Below, piece by piece: positions 31,466-43,089 of a stretch of DNA of 64,000 nucleotides. How positions within the stretch are numbered: the stretch's first letter is position 1; each line of letters starts with the position of its first letter. Origin of the DNA: Micromonospora echinospora (lineage in GTDB: Bacteria; Actinomycetota; Actinomycetes; Mycobacteriales; Micromonosporaceae). Below the pieces are notes generated by a model. It was not told where the DNA came from and did not search any database. It saw nothing but the letters and a program-made list of their open reading frames with translations. Both the position numbers and the translations under genes were made by a program. The DNA is taken from NCBI RefSeq assembly GCF_900091495.1, contig NZ_LT607413.1:5099001-5163000 (forward strand). Reading direction: 5' to 3'.

Positions 31466-33580
31466 ATGTCGCACGAGCACCGGGCCACGCCGACGCCGGC
31501 AGACGGTCACACCGGCACCGGCGGGCAGGGGGAGCACCACGGCCACATGGTTCACCACCGCTCCGGACACGGTGGGCACGACAAGCACGCCGGGCACGAC
31601 CCGGAGACGTTCCGCCGCAGGTTCTGGCTGAGTCTGGCCCTGACGGTTCCGATCGTGGCCACCAGCCACATGGTGATGGACTGGTTCGGCTACCGGCTCG
31701 ACTTTCCCGGCGTCGGCTGGGTGGGGCCGGTGCTGGGCACGGTGGTGTTCGCCTGGGGCGGGTGGCCGTTCCTGCAGGGCGCGGTCCGGGAGGTCCGGGA
31801 CCGGGCGCCGGGAATGATGTTGCTGATCGCGATGGCGATCACCGTGGCGTACGTGGCGTCGCTGGCCACCTCGTTGGGCGCGTTCCACCTGGACTTCTGG
31901 TGGGAGCTGGCCGCCCTGGTCACGATCATGCTGCTCGGGCACTGGCAGGAGATGAAGGCGATCGGCCAGGCCCAGGGTGCGCTGTCGGCCTTGGCCGCGC
32001 TGCTGCCCGACGACGCCGAACGCCTCGACGCGCAGGGCCAGCCGAGGCGGGTGTCCGTCGCCGAGCTGGGGGTCGGGGACGTGGTCCTCGTCCGCCCGGG
32101 CGGACGGGTGCCGGCCGACGGCTCGGTCGTCGAGGGTGGCGCCGAGATGGACGAGTCGATGATCACCGGGGAGTCCCGGCCGGTCCCTCGGAGCACCGGC
32201 GACCGGGTGGTCGCCGGCACGGTGGCCACCGACGCGGCGATCCGGGTCCGCGTCGCGGCCGTCGGCGAGGACACCGCCCTGGCCGGCATCCAGCGGCTGG
32301 TGACGCAGGCGCAGCAGTCCAGCGGTCGGGCGCAGGTGCTCGCTGACCGGTTCGCCGCATGGCTGTTCTACGTCGCCACCGCCACCGCCGTGGCGACCGT
32401 GCTGGCCTGGACGGTGCTCGGCAACCCCGACGAGGCCGTCCTGCGCACGGTAACGGTCCTGGTGATCGCGTGCCCGCACGCTCTCGGTCTGGCCATCCCG
32501 CTGGTGATCGCGCTGTCCACTGCGGTGGCGGCCAAGGGCGGCATCCTGGTCAAGGACCGGATCGCCCTGGAGCGCATGCGCACCGTCGACGCGGTGCTGT
32601 TCGACAAGACCGGCACCCTGACCCGCGGCGAACACGTCGTCACCGGCGTGGCCGCCACCGGCACCGCCAGCGACCACGAGGTCCTGGCCATCGCGGCGGC
32701 GGTGGAGGCGGACAGCGAGCATCCCCTGGCCCGCGCGATCGTCGCCGCGGCGGCCGAGAAGGGCGGCACCCGCCGGGCCACCGGATTCCGGTCGCTGACC
32801 GGACGCGGTGTGCGCGCCGACGTCGACGGGGCCACCTACGCCGTCGGCGGACCCGCTCTGCTGCGCGAGCTGCGGGCGACCGTCCCCGACGAGCTGCGGC
32901 ATCGCCAGGACGACTGGTCGCGACGCGGGGCGGCGGTGCTCCACCTGCTGCGCCTCGACGACGACGGGACGACCGTCGTCGGTGCCCTGGCCCTGGAGGA
33001 CCAGGTCCGCCCCGAGGCCCGGCAGGCCATCAGGGAGCTCCGCGAGCAGGGTGTCCGCAAGATCGTGATGATCACCGGTGACGCCCGACCGGTCGCCGAG
33101 GCGGTCGCCGCCGACCTGGGGTTCCGCCCCGGCGAGGACGAGGTGTTCGCCGAGGTGCTGCCCGCCGACAAGGACGACGCCGTCGCGGACCTGCAGAAGC
33201 GGGGCCTCCGGGTGGCGATGGTCGGCGACGGCGTCAACGACGCTCCCGCCCTGGCCCGCGCCGACGTCGGCATCGCCATCGGCGCCGGCACCGATGTCGC
33301 GATCGAGTCCGCCGGCGTGGTCCTGGCCTCCTCCGACCCGCGCGGGGTCACCGGGGTGATCCGGCTGTCCCGGGCCTCCTACCGCAAGATGATCCAGAAC
33401 CTGGCCTGGGCCGCCGGCTACAACGTGGTCGCCCTGCCCCTGGCCGCGGGAGTCCTGGCCTGGGCCGGCGTCACGCTCAGCCCGGCGGTCGGGGCGGTGC
33501 TGATGTCCGCCTCCACCATCGTCGTCGCGCTCAACGCCCAACTCCTGCGCCGGGTGCGACTGCGCCCGGCGGCCGAGTAG
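31466..33580 (+). CDS. copB: CopB-type heavy-metal P1B-ATPase (CPH motif)
   Basis: 704 aa. I chose ATG 31466, 8 nt after GGGAGG, over ATG 31460. The N-terminus (residues ~3-47) is a His-rich tail (EHHGHMVHHRSGHGGHDKHAGH, in part) and lacks the CxxC metal domain. Membrane helices follow; the transport motif is ACPHALGLAIP (CPH), the phosphorylation site DKTGTLT, and the hinge motif GDGVNDAPALARADVGIAI. CPH with a His-rich N-terminus defines the P1B-3 group, known for Cu(II)/Ag efflux. The CsoR-like operator upstream supports copper control. Confidence 0.92.
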   Translation: MSHEHRATPTPADGHTGTGGQGEHHGHMVHHRSGHGGHDKHAGHDPETFRRRFWLSLALTVPIVATSHMVMDWFGYRLDFPGVGWVGPVLGTVVFAWGGWPFLQGAVREVRDRAPGMMLLIAMAITVAYVASLATSLGAFHLDFWWELAALVTIMLLGHWQEMKAIGQAQGALSALAALLPDDAERLDAQGQPRRVSVAELGVGDVVLVRPGGRVPADGSVVEGGAEMDESMITGESRPVPRSTGDRVVAGTVATDAAIRVRVAAVGEDTALAGIQRLVTQAQQSSGRAQVLADRFAAWLFYVATATAVATVLAWTVLGNPDEAVLRTVTVLVIACPHALGLAIPLVIALSTAVAAKGGILVKDRIALERMRTVDAVLFDKTGTLTRGEHVVTGVAATGTASDHEVLAIAAAVEADSEHPLARAIVAAAAEKGGTRRATGFRSLTGRGVRADVDGATYAVGGPALLRELRATVPDELRHRQDDWSRRGAAVLHLLRLDDDGTTVVGALALEDQVRPEARQAIRELREQGVRKIVMITGDARPVAEAVAADLGFRPGEDEVFAEVLPADKDDAVADLQKRGLRVAMVGDGVNDAPALARADVGIAIGAGTDVAIESAGVVLASSDPRGVTGVIRLSRASYRKMIQNLAWAAGYNVVALPLAAGVLAWAGVTLSPAVGAVLMSASTIVVALNAQLLRRVRLRPAAE

Positions 33581-33582
33581 GC

Positions 33583-33620
33583 CGACGGTGGTCGGCTTCT
33601 GGTGCAGCCGACCACCGTCG
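33583..33620. terminator. Bidirectional terminator between copB and GH43
   Basis: Perfect 14-bp stem (33583-33596 with 33607-33620) and a 10-nt loop between the stops at 33580 (+) and 33626 (-). Confidence 0.75.
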
Positions 33621-33625
33621 ACACC

Positions 33626-35023
33626 TCACCGTCGTCCGCCGCCGAACTGCCACCAGTCGACGTTGAACAGGTTGCCGCTGCCGCCGGCGAAGTGCAGGTA
33701 CAGGTCCCGCGTACCCGTGGCTCCGCTCACCCCGCAGGTGGTGGTCGTCCAGTTCTGCCAGCCGCCGGTGCCACCGACGGCGCAGGTGCCGACGATCGGG
33801 CCGCCCGCGCTGTCCAGCCGTACCTCGATCCGGCCGCCGTTGGTGGCGGAGGCGACCCGTGCGGAGAAGGAGGCGGCGCCGGTACCGAAGGCGACGCCCT
33901 TGACCTTGATGTGGTCTCCGTTCTCGATCCAGCCGACGTTCATGCCGCCCTCGCGGGACGGCTCGGTCTCGATGCCGGAGCCCCAGGCGATCGTCTCGGC
34001 TTCCTGCCGGACGTACGGGTTCAGCGTGCCGACCTGGGAAGCGCCCACGGTGGTCATGTTGATCGTGGGGAAGGTGCCGTTGGCGTTGTAGGTGAACCTC
34101 TCCAGCGCGACCGAGCGCGTGTAGCCGCCCCCGCCGGGTAGCGCGCCGTTGTGGTAGAAGAAGTACGATCCGCCGTTGACGTCGATGACACCGGCGTGAT
34201 TGGTGAAGCTGCTGCCCTGCCGGGGCATGATCGTCCCTCGGTACGTCCAGGGTCCGGTGGGACTGGGCGCGGTCGAGTAGGCGATGAACTCGGAGCAGCA
34301 CTCCGCCGCGAAGACCATGTAGTAGAGCCCGTTGCGCTGGTAGACCCAGGGGCCCTCCTCGTAGAGGGTGGGGCGGCTGGGATTGCCGGTGCGGGTGCCG
34401 AACCCGGCGGTGGTGAGCGGGATCCGGGTCGGACTGCCCGAGAACGAAACCATGTCGGGGTTGAGCCGCACGTACCACAGGTTCGGGTTGCCCCAGTACA
34501 GGTACGCCTGCCCGTCGCCGTCGACGAAGGCGTGCGGGTCGATCTCGCCGTTGCCGACCAGTGGGCGGCCGAGCGCGTCCCGGAACGGGCCGGTCGGGCT
34601 GTCCGCCACCCCGACCCCGATCACCATCTGCCCCGTGGAACGCTGCCGGACGGGCACGTACCAGTAGAACTTTCCGTTCCGGGCGATGACGTGGCCGGCC
34701 CACGCGTTGGCATCCGCCCAGGCGAAGGTGGCCAGGTTCATGGGCACGCCGTGGTCGGTCCAGTTCACCATGTCCGCGGACGAGAACACCCGCCACTCGC
34801 GCATGGTGAAGTACGTGGAGCCGTCCTCGTCGTGTCCGGTGTAGAGGTACACCCGACCGTCGTGCACCATCGGTGCCGGGTCGGCGGTGTAGATGTGCTG
34901 GACGATCGGGTTGTCGGCGTGCGCGGTGCCCGGTAGCAGGGCGATCGCGCAGGCCAGGCTCGCCATCGCGGCGATGGCGCACCGGAGTCCCTTCCCGGCC
35001 CGGAGCAGGGCTCGTAGCTTCAC
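33626..35023 (-). CDS. Secreted GH43 arabinofuranosidase/xylosidase with CBM6
   Basis: 465 aa from GTG 35023, with GGAGG 6-7 nt upstream. Signal peptide about 1-36. GH43 domain ~38-330 with likely catalytic triad D48 (TADPAPMVHDG), D162 (GEIDPHAFVDGDG) and E223 (LYEEGPWVYQRNG). CBM6 ~335-463 (QEAETIAW ... WIENGDHIKVKGV ... DLYLHFAGG ... FNVDWWQF), which binds xylan or other beta-glycans. This pairing is typical of arabinoxylan arabinofuranohydrolases and xylosidases. An operator-like TGTTATCGATAACA lies 96 bp upstream, which places it in the arabinose regulon. Confidence 0.88.
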   Translation of the reverse strand: MKLRALLRAGKGLRCAIAAMASLACAIALLPGTAHADNPIVQHIYTADPAPMVHDGRVYLYTGHDEDGSTYFTMREWRVFSSADMVNWTDHGVPMNLATFAWADANAWAGHVIARNGKFYWYVPVRQRSTGQMVIGVGVADSPTGPFRDALGRPLVGNGEIDPHAFVDGDGQAYLYWGNPNLWYVRLNPDMVSFSGSPTRIPLTTAGFGTRTGNPSRPTLYEEGPWVYQRNGLYYMVFAAECCSEFIAYSTAPSPTGPWTYRGTIMPRQGSSFTNHAGVIDVNGGSYFFYHNGALPGGGGYTRSVALERFTYNANGTFPTINMTTVGASQVGTLNPYVRQEAETIAWGSGIETEPSREGGMNVGWIENGDHIKVKGVAFGTGAASFSARVASATNGGRIEVRLDSAGGPIVGTCAVGGTGGWQNWTTTTCGVSGATGTRDLYLHFAGGSGNLFNVDWWQFGGGRR

Positions 35024-35118
35024 GACTTACCTCCAGGGTGTCGAACGGTTTCCCGGCACGGCGACGTGCCGGCAGGCGCGTCCCAGCTCGGGTGCCCGTG
35101 CCGGTGAAGATCGACGAT

Positions 35119-35132
35119 TGTTATCGATAACA
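35119..35132. promoter_or_regulatory. LacI-type operator TGTTATCGATAACA
   Basis: 14-bp perfect palindrome upstream of the minus-strand GH43-CBM6 gene. It matches the operator form found five more times in this island. No clear minus-strand -35/-10 is visible around it. Confidence 0.65.
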
Positions 35133-35368
35133 TTTGAGGTGTACTTCTCTGGAGCTCGTGCGGCATGGGCTTGAACTGGGCCGATGTCTCAAGGGGGAGC
35201 GGCGCCGAGCGGGGCGGCAACATGGCCGCATTAACGCTGACATCGAGTATTCACGATGAACGGTACGGGCCGGGCTGGTGGCCGTCAATGCGAAGCTCGT
35301 CGGTCCGGGGGAGTGCGGTGCGTGGTCGTCGGTCGGCTGCTCCTGGGGGTCGGAGCGCCCCGAAGCCA

Positions 35369-35397
35369 TTGACAACTAACGCTGTTAGCGCTAACAT
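35369..35397 (+). promoter_or_regulatory. chvE promoter with embedded operator TGTTAGCGCTAACA
   Basis: TTGACA (35369-35374), 17-bp spacer, TAACAT (35392-35397). The perfect 14-bp palindrome (35383-35396) starts 14 bp from the -35 and covers the -10. The leader to GTG 35675 is about 270 nt. The rest of 35024-35674 holds no gene; it is the divergent control region for GH43-CBM6 and chvE. Confidence 0.8.
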
Positions 35398-35674
35398 GCT
35401 CGATCACGGGTTGGCCGCCCTCTGACACGCACCGCCACCACAGCTCGGGGGAGCGACACCGAGTGCGACCGCAGTCGGATTCTCACGGAGCACACCTGGT
35501 GCTCACCACGCCCGTGACGGTGTCGTGGGGCCGCCTCGGCCGGGGCGAGCCGGCCCCGGCGTCGCGCGGACGACGGCGGTGTCGCCAGCACTCACGCGAC
35601 CCGACACCCCGTCCGTCGTCCCCGAACGAAGGGCTCTTGTCCAGGAGTAGGAGTACGGAGGGGAGAGGAAAGTC

Positions 35675-36817
35675 GTGCGCAGACGAATTCTGGCCGTTCT
35701 CGGTGGGGCGGCACTCGCCATCAGCCTGGCCGCCTGTAGTGGCGAGGGAGCCGGTGGTGGCGCGGACACCGGCGGGGACCGGGCCGCCGAGCTGACGATC
35801 GGCGTCTCGATGCCGACGCAGACCTCGGAGCGGTGGATCGCCGACGGCAACTCGGTGAAGGAGAAGTTGGAGGCGAAGGGGTACCAGGTCGACCTCCAGT
35901 ACGCCGGGGACGACATCCCGACGCAGTCGCAGCAGGTCGACCAGATGATCACGCAGGGCGCGGACGTGTTGATCATCGCGGCGATCGACGGCACCGCGCT
36001 CAGCGGCCAACTCCAGGCGGCGGCGGACGCGAAGATCCCGGTCATCGCGTACGACCGGCTCATCCGGGACAGCCCCAACGTCGACTTCTATGTCAGCTTC
36101 GACAACTACAAGGTCGGCGTGGCCCAGGCGAACGCGCTGCTGGTCGGCCTCGGCCTGCTCGACCGAAACGGCGCGAAGGGCACCGCGACCGGGCCGTTCG
36201 AGGTGGAGCTGTTCGCCGGCTCGCTGGACGACAACAACGCCCATTTCTTCTTCCGGGGCGCGACCGACACCCTCAAGCCGTTCATCGACGCCGGCACGCT
36301 CCGGGTGAAGTCCGGGCAGGTGAAGATCGAGCAGGTGGCCATCCTGCGGTGGCAGCAGGAGACCGCGCAGAAGCGCATGGAGGACCTGCTCACCTCGAGC
36401 TACAACGACGGCAGCACGGTCGACGGTGTGCTGTCGCCGTACGACGGCCTGTCGCGCGGCATCATCACCGCCCTGCAGAACGCCGGCTACGGCGCGGCGG
36501 CCAGGAAGATGCCCGTGGTCACCGGCCAGGACGCCGAGATCGCCTCGGCCAAGCTCATCAACGAGGGCGTCCAGGGCTCCACCATCTTCAAGGACACCCG
36601 CCTGCTGGCCGAGCAGGCCGTGGTGGCGGCCGAGGCGTTCCTGAAGGAGAAGAAGCCGGAAGCCAACGACACCACGACGTACGACAACGGGGTCAAGGTC
36701 GTCCCGTCGTTCCTGCTGCCGGTCCAGACCGTCTACAAGGACGACATCAAGCCCGTGTTGATCGACTCCGGTTACTGGACCGCCGAGGAGGTCGCCGCCG
36801 GGCAGGCGAAGGGCTGA
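35675..36817 (+). CDS. chvE: Sugar-binding lipoprotein, ChvE-like
   Basis: 380 aa from GTG 35675, with GGGAGAGGA upstream. Lipoprotein signal with lipobox LAAC (Cys ~21), then a Gly-rich linker. The mature part ([20 protein letters not shown] ..., [33 protein letters not shown] segments) is the ChvE/MmsB-type multiple monosaccharide binding protein, which binds arabinose, xylose, galactose or glucose in its family. It heads the operon with gguA and gguB and sits behind an arabinose-type operator. Confidence 0.85.
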   Translation: MRRRILAVLGGAALAISLAACSGEGAGGGADTGGDRAAELTIGVSMPTQTSERWIADGNSVKEKLEAKGYQVDLQYAGDDIPTQSQQVDQMITQGADVLIIAAIDGTALSGQLQAAADAKIPVIAYDRLIRDSPNVDFYVSFDNYKVGVAQANALLVGLGLLDRNGAKGTATGPFEVELFAGSLDDNNAHFFFRGATDTLKPFIDAGTLRVKSGQVKIEQVAILRWQQETAQKRMEDLLTSSYNDGSTVDGVLSPYDGLSRGIITALQNAGYGAAARKMPVVTGQDAEIASAKLINEGVQGSTIFKDTRLLAEQAVVAAEAFLKEKKPEANDTTTYDNGVKVVPSFLLPVQTVYKDDIKPVLIDSGYWTAEEVAAGQAKG

Positions 36818-36823
36818 CCCGGA

Positions 36824-36866
36824 TCGGCCGGCCCGGGGGTGGGGCGACCCCCGCCGGGCCGGCCGA
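36824..36866 (+). terminator. Intercistronic hairpin between chvE and gguA
   Basis: 13-bp perfect stem (36824-36836 with 36854-36866) with further internal G/C pairing. It probably stabilises or over-represents the binding-protein mRNA relative to the transporter genes. Confidence 0.55.
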
Positions 36867-36902
36867 CACCCCACCACGACAGCTCCGAGCAGGACGGTTC
36901 CC

Positions 36903-38441
36903 ATGCGCGAGAACATCCTCGAGATGCGCGACATCACGAAGACCTTTCCCGGAGTGACGGCGCTCCAGGACGTCTCGCTCGCCGTGCGACGCGGTGAGAT
37001 CCACGCGATCTGCGGCGAGAACGGCGCCGGAAAGTCCACCCTGATGAAGGTGCTCTCCGGGGTCTACCCCACCGGCGACTACGACGGCGAGATCGTCTTC
37101 GACGGCGAGCCGGTCCACTTCCGGGGCATCCGGGACAGCGAGTCGCGCGGCATCGTCATCATCCACCAGGAACTGGCGCTGGTGCCGCACCTGTCCATCG
37201 CGGAGAACATCTTCCTCGGCAACGAGCGGCGCGGGTTCGGCGGCCTCATCGACTGGAACCGGACCAACGCCGAGGCCGCCCGCCTGCTCACGGCGGTCGG
37301 GCTGGACGAGAGTCCGGTGACCCCGGTGGTCGGGCTCGGCGTCGGCAAGCAGCAGCTGGTGGAGATCGCCAAGGCGTTGTCGAAGAAGGTACGACTGCTG
37401 ATCCTGGACGAGCCGACCGCCGCGCTCAACGACGTCGACTCGGCGCACCTGCTGGACCTGATGCGCCGGCTCCGGGACCAGGGCCTCACCTGCATCATGA
37501 TCTCCCACAAGCTCGGCGAGATCACCTCGATCGCCGACTCGACCACGGTGCTCCGGGACGGCCGGACGGTCGAGACGCTCGACATGCGCGACGACACGGC
37601 CACCCAGGAGCGGATCATCCGCGGCATGGTCGGCCGGGACCTCGCCGCCTTCTACCCCGACCGGGTGTCCTCCCCGGGCCGGGAGGTGCTCCGCGTCGAG
37701 AACTGGTCGGTGCGGCACCCGACCCAGGACCGGCTGGTCGTCGACGGCGCTTCGCTCCACGTACGCGCCGGAGAGGTCGTCGGCATCGCCGGGCTGATGG
37801 GCGCCGGACGCACCGAGCTGGCGATGAGCGTGTTCGGCCGCTCGTACGGCCGGGACGTCACCGGCCGGCTGTTCGTGCACGGACGCGAGGTCCGGGCCCG
37901 TACGGTGGCCGAGGCGATCGAGCACGGCATCGCGTACGCGACCGAGGACCGGAAGCGCTACGGCCTCAACCTGATCGACGACATCCGGGGCAACGTCTCG
38001 GCTGCGGCGCTGGGCCGGCTCGCCAGGTTCGGCTGGGTGGACGGCAACCGGGAGATCAGGGCCGCCGAGCAGGGCCGGCGTGACATGAACATCAAAGCCC
38101 CGACGGTGATGTCGGTGGTCGGCAATCTCTCCGGCGGCAACCAGCAGAAGGTCGTCCTGGCGAAGTGGCTCTTCACCGACCCGGACGTGCTGATCCTGGA
38201 CGAGCCGACCCGGGGCATCGACGTCGGCGCGAAGTTCGAGATCTACACGATCGTCAACCGGTTGGTTGCCCACGGCAAGGCCGTCGTCATCATCTCCTCC
38301 GAGCTGCCCGAACTGCTCGGCATGTGCGACCGCATCTACACCCTCGCGGGCGGCCGGATCACCGGCGAGCTGCCGGTGGGCGCGGCCACCCAGGAGAACC
38401 TCATGGAACTCATGACGAAGGACAGGGGTCCTGTCGGATGA
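36903..38441 (+). CDS. gguA: Sugar ABC transporter ATPase, GguA-like
   Basis: 512 aa with two ABC domains fused. The first has Walker [10 protein letters not shown] and Walker [14 protein letters not shown]. The second has the degenerate Walker [10 protein letters not shown] normal for this group, signature [15 protein letters not shown] and Walker [15 protein letters not shown]. It powers the CUT2-class monosaccharide importer formed with ChvE and GguB. The stop overlaps gguB by ATGA. Confidence 0.92.
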   Translation: MRENILEMRDITKTFPGVTALQDVSLAVRRGEIHAICGENGAGKSTLMKVLSGVYPTGDYDGEIVFDGEPVHFRGIRDSESRGIVIIHQELALVPHLSIAENIFLGNERRGFGGLIDWNRTNAEAARLLTAVGLDESPVTPVVGLGVGKQQLVEIAKALSKKVRLLILDEPTAALNDVDSAHLLDLMRRLRDQGLTCIMISHKLGEITSIADSTTVLRDGRTVETLDMRDDTATQERIIRGMVGRDLAAFYPDRVSSPGREVLRVENWSVRHPTQDRLVVDGASLHVRAGEVVGIAGLMGAGRTELAMSVFGRSYGRDVTGRLFVHGREVRARTVAEAIEHGIAYATEDRKRYGLNLIDDIRGNVSAAALGRLARFGWVDGNREIRAAEQGRRDMNIKAPTVMSVVGNLSGGNQQKVVLAKWLFTDPDVLILDEPTRGIDVGAKFEIYTIVNRLVAHGKAVVIISSELPELLGMCDRIYTLAGGRITGELPVGAATQENLMELMTKDRGPVG

Positions 38442-39688
38442 CCAGCACGAAGCCCCCCACCACACCGAAGAGCGGCGCGTCCCACGCGGCCCCCGCCGCC
38501 GCCCTGCACACCGGCACCAGCGATCCGCGGACGCTGTTCCTGGGCAACCTGCGGCAGAGTGGCATCTACGTCGCCCTCGTGGTGATCGTCGCGCTGTTCG
38601 CGGTCCTCACCGACGGCGTCTCGCTGAGCCCGGGCAACATCACCAACATCGTCCTCCAGTACTCCTACATCCTGGTGCTCGCCATCGGCATGGTCATCGT
38701 GATCATCGGTGGGCACATCGACCTCTCCGTGGGATCGGTGGTGGCGCTCACCGGCGCGGTCTCCGCCGTGCTCGTCATCCGGGAGGGCCTGCCCTGGTGG
38801 GTCGGCATCCTCGCCGCGCTCGCCGTGGGGGTCGCGGTCGGCGCGTGGCACGGTCTCTGGGTCGCGTACGCCGGGATCCCGGCCTTCATCGTCACGCTGG
38901 CCGGCATGCTGCTGTTCCGCGGCCTCACCCTGCGGGTGCTGGACAACGTCTCGCTGTCGCCGTTTCCGGCCGAGTACCAGCGGCTTGCCGCCGGCTTCCT
39001 CAACGGGCTGCTCGGCGGGGAGGGGTTCGACGCGTTCACGCTCTTCATCGGCGCGTTCGCGGTGACCGGATACGCGGTGAGCGTGTTCCGGACCCGGGTG
39101 GCGCGCGTCCGCTACGAGCAGCCCGTCGAGTCCTTCCCGCTGTTCGTCGCGCGAGTGGCCCTCGTCGGCGCCGTCGTCATGTACTTCGCCTGGCAGTTGG
39201 CCCACGCGCGGGGCCTGCCGATCGTGCTGATCGTGCTGGCCGTGCTGGTGCTGGTCTACGGCCTGCTCACCCGGCGTACCGTCTTCGGTCGTCAGGTCTA
39301 CGCGATCGGCGGCAACCTCCCGGCGGCGATGCTGTCCGGGGTCCGGGTGAAGGCGGTCAACTTCTGGGTCTTCGTCAACATGGGCTTCCTGTCCGCCGTC
39401 GCGGGGGTCATCTACTCGTCGCGCTCCAACGGCGCGCAGCCCGCCGCCGGCAACATGTTCGAACTGGACGCGATCGCGGCGGCGTTCATCGGCGGCGCGG
39501 CGGTCACCGGCGGTGTCGGCACGGTCGTCGGCGCGATGGTGGGTGGTCTGATCATGGCGGTGATGAGCAACGGTATGCAGCTCATGGGCGTCGACCAGTC
39601 GGTGCAGTCGGTGGTCAAGGGCCTGGTGCTCCTGGTCGCCGTGGCGTTCGACGTCTACCACAAGCGACGCGCCGCCGGCGGTCGCTGA
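38438..39688 (+). CDS. gguB: Sugar ABC transporter permease, GguB-like
   Basis: 416 aa, starting in the ATGA overlap. Long N-terminal cytoplasmic tail (1-40), then about ten membrane helices of the CUT2 (BPD_transp_2) type, with the signature [21 protein letters not shown] and [22 protein letters not shown] (in part). An extra loop at ~205-250 ([20 protein letters not shown]) is a known GguB feature. It forms the membrane channel with ChvE/GguA. No sugar kinase is attached to this operon. Confidence 0.92.
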   Translation: MTSTKPPTTPKSGASHAAPAAALHTGTSDPRTLFLGNLRQSGIYVALVVIVALFAVLTDGVSLSPGNITNIVLQYSYILVLAIGMVIVIIGGHIDLSVGSVVALTGAVSAVLVIREGLPWWVGILAALAVGVAVGAWHGLWVAYAGIPAFIVTLAGMLLFRGLTLRVLDNVSLSPFPAEYQRLAAGFLNGLLGGEGFDAFTLFIGAFAVTGYAVSVFRTRVARVRYEQPVESFPLFVARVALVGAVVMYFAWQLAHARGLPIVLIVLAVLVLVYGLLTRRTVFGRQVYAIGGNLPAAMLSGVRVKAVNFWVFVNMGFLSAVAGVIYSSRSNGAQPAAGNMFELDAIAAAFIGGAAVTGGVGTVVGAMVGGLIMAVMSNGMQLMGVDQSVQSVVKGLVLLVAVAFDVYHKRRAAGGR

Positions 39689-39694
39689 CCGGGT

Positions 39695-39728
39695 CGGCCG
39701 GCCGGTGGGCGAGCCCCCCGGCCGGCCG
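39695..39728. terminator. Bidirectional terminator between gguB and GH27
   Basis: 15-bp stem with one mismatch (39695-39709 with 39714-39728) and a 4-nt loop, between the convergent stops at 39688 and 39749. Confidence 0.65.
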
Positions 39729-39748
39729 CTGCGATCAGGGCGCGGGGC

Positions 39749-41401
39749 TCACACCCGGCTCCACCGTTGGTTGGCGTTGCCGTGGCAGGACCAGACGAGC
39801 ACCGCCGTCCCGTTGGCCGTGCCGCCATTGTCGACGTCCAGACAGAGGGACGGGAAGCGGATGTTGCTGACCGTGCCGTTGCCGTTGACCGTCCACTGCT
39901 GGTTGGTGCCGCCGTTGCAGTCCCAGATCTGCACCCGGGTCCCGTTGGCCGCGTTGGTGGGGACGTCCAGGCACTTGCCGAGGATCCGTAGGGTCTGCCC
40001 GGTCTGGCTGATCTGCTGGTTGGGGTTGCCGTGGCAGTCCCAGATCAGCGTCCCGGTGCCGTTGGCGGTGTTGCCGTTGTCGAGGTCGAGACACCGCCCG
40101 GCCGACTCGCTGCGGAGCCGGAACGTGGTGGGCGGCGGCGGGTCGGTGGTGCCGCCGCCGCTGACCCGGTACACCACCGTGCCGTGCGCCGGCACACTCG
40201 CCGAGATGGTCCCGGTCGTGGTGGAGGTGGCGTTGGTCCACGCGTCCCGCAGGGTGAACGGGCCGCCGGTCTTGCCGATCGCCGCCGCCGTGGTGGAGAC
40301 CGTGGTGGCGGTGCCGCCCTGGTTGAACAGCGCCACCGCGACGTCGCCGTTGGCCAGCCGCTTGGCCAGGACCCGCCGGGTGCCGTCGTGGGAGACCTGG
40401 ACGGCCTGGCGCCCGAGCGGGTCCTGGTTGATGGCGACGAGGTTCTGGTTCTTCAGGATTGTCAGCGTCGCGGCGTTCGCCGAGCGCAGGTCGTTGCCCA
40501 TCATGAGTGGCGCCGCCATGATCGACCACAGCGCGAAGTGGCTGCGCATCTCGGTGTCGGTCATCCCGCCGTTGCCGACCTCCAGCATGTCCGGGTCGGT
40601 GAACCCGCCGGGCGCGGCGTAGCCGGCCAGCGGCACGTTGACGTTGACGATGTTCTGGATCCCCATCGGGTACCCGTTGGTCTGGCCGGTGTCCCACGCG
40701 TTGGTGATGTCCTCGGTGGTCCGCCACAGGTTCGCCACGTCGCTCCAGTTGCGTTGTGGCCCGGTCTTCTCGTGGATGCTGTTCGGGTTGATGCTGTAGA
40801 CGATCGGCCGTCCGGTGGCGGCCAGCGCGTCGCGCATGATGCCGAACCGCGCCACCTGGTCGTCGATGGTGCCGGTGGGGGAGCACCAGTCGTACTTCAG
40901 GTAGTCCACGCCCCAGGCGGCGAACTGCCGGGCGTCCTGGTACTCGTGCCCGAGGCTGCCGGTGGAGCCGGGGAAGGCGTCGAAGTACTGGGCGCAGGTC
41001 TGGTCCAGCGGTGACTGGTAGATGCCGAACAGCAGACCCCGCGAGTGCAGGTAGTCCCCGAGCGCCTTCATGCCGCTCGGGAACCGCTGCGGGTGGGCCT
41101 GGAGGTTGCCCTGCGCGTCCCGGTTCGGGTCGAACCAGCAGTCGTCGACGACGACGTACTTGTACCCGAGGTCCCGCAGGCCGTTGTTCACGATCGAGTC
41201 GGCCATCTGGCGGATCAGGGTCTCGTTGATGTTGCAACCGAACGTGTTCCAGGTGTTCCAGCCCATCGGCGGGGTACGGGCGACGCCGTTGTCGAGCGCC
41301 TGGGCCGGACGGGGCGCGATGACCCCGTCGGCGACGCTCGCCGCGAGCGTCAGCGTCAGGACGCCCAGGACGGCGGTCAGCCATCTCTTCGCTCTGCGCA
41401 T
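39749..41401 (-). CDS. Secreted GH27 alpha-galactosidase-like enzyme with ricin-B lectin
   Basis: 550 aa, signal peptide ~1-36. GH27 barrel ~37-320: nucleophile D171 (YLKYDWCSP), acid/base D271 (TDPDMLEVGN), and the substrate-site pair D86-D87 in VVVDDCWF. A beta-sandwich domain (~325-400) and a C-terminal ricin-B/CBM13 domain (~415-550; QIWDCNGGTNQQW, VWSCHGNANQRW) follow. The DD pair favours alpha-D-galactosidase; GH27 also contains beta-L-arabinopyranosidases, where I recall this position differing, so arabinose activity is not excluded. Probably third gene in the minus-strand operon after GH43 and GH10. Confidence 0.88.
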   Translation of the reverse strand: MRRAKRWLTAVLGVLTLTLAASVADGVIAPRPAQALDNGVARTPPMGWNTWNTFGCNINETLIRQMADSIVNNGLRDLGYKYVVVDDCWFDPNRDAQGNLQAHPQRFPSGMKALGDYLHSRGLLFGIYQSPLDQTCAQYFDAFPGSTGSLGHEYQDARQFAAWGVDYLKYDWCSPTGTIDDQVARFGIMRDALAATGRPIVYSINPNSIHEKTGPQRNWSDVANLWRTTEDITNAWDTGQTNGYPMGIQNIVNVNVPLAGYAAPGGFTDPDMLEVGNGGMTDTEMRSHFALWSIMAAPLMMGNDLRSANAATLTILKNQNLVAINQDPLGRQAVQVSHDGTRRVLAKRLANGDVAVALFNQGGTATTVSTTAAAIGKTGGPFTLRDAWTNATSTTTGTISASVPAHGTVVYRVSGGGTTDPPPPTTFRLRSESAGRCLDLDNGNTANGTGTLIWDCHGNPNQQISQTGQTLRILGKCLDVPTNAANGTRVQIWDCNGGTNQQWTVNGNGTVSNIRFPSLCLDVDNGGTANGTAVLVWSCHGNANQRWSRV

Positions 41402-41496
41402 GCTGCTTCTCCTCTGCGGGTGAGGTGTTCGACACCGGCGGCCGCCCGGCCACCGGTGTCGAGGACGTCAGGCAGTCACATCCCAGCTGTCCCGCC

Positions 41497-43068
<1,572 letters not shown>

Positions 43069-43089
<21 letters not shown>

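Noticed and set aside
31367..33541. 724-codon frame antisense to copB
   Set aside because: Low-complexity composition typical of mirror frames; the plus strand has complete P-type ATPase motifs.
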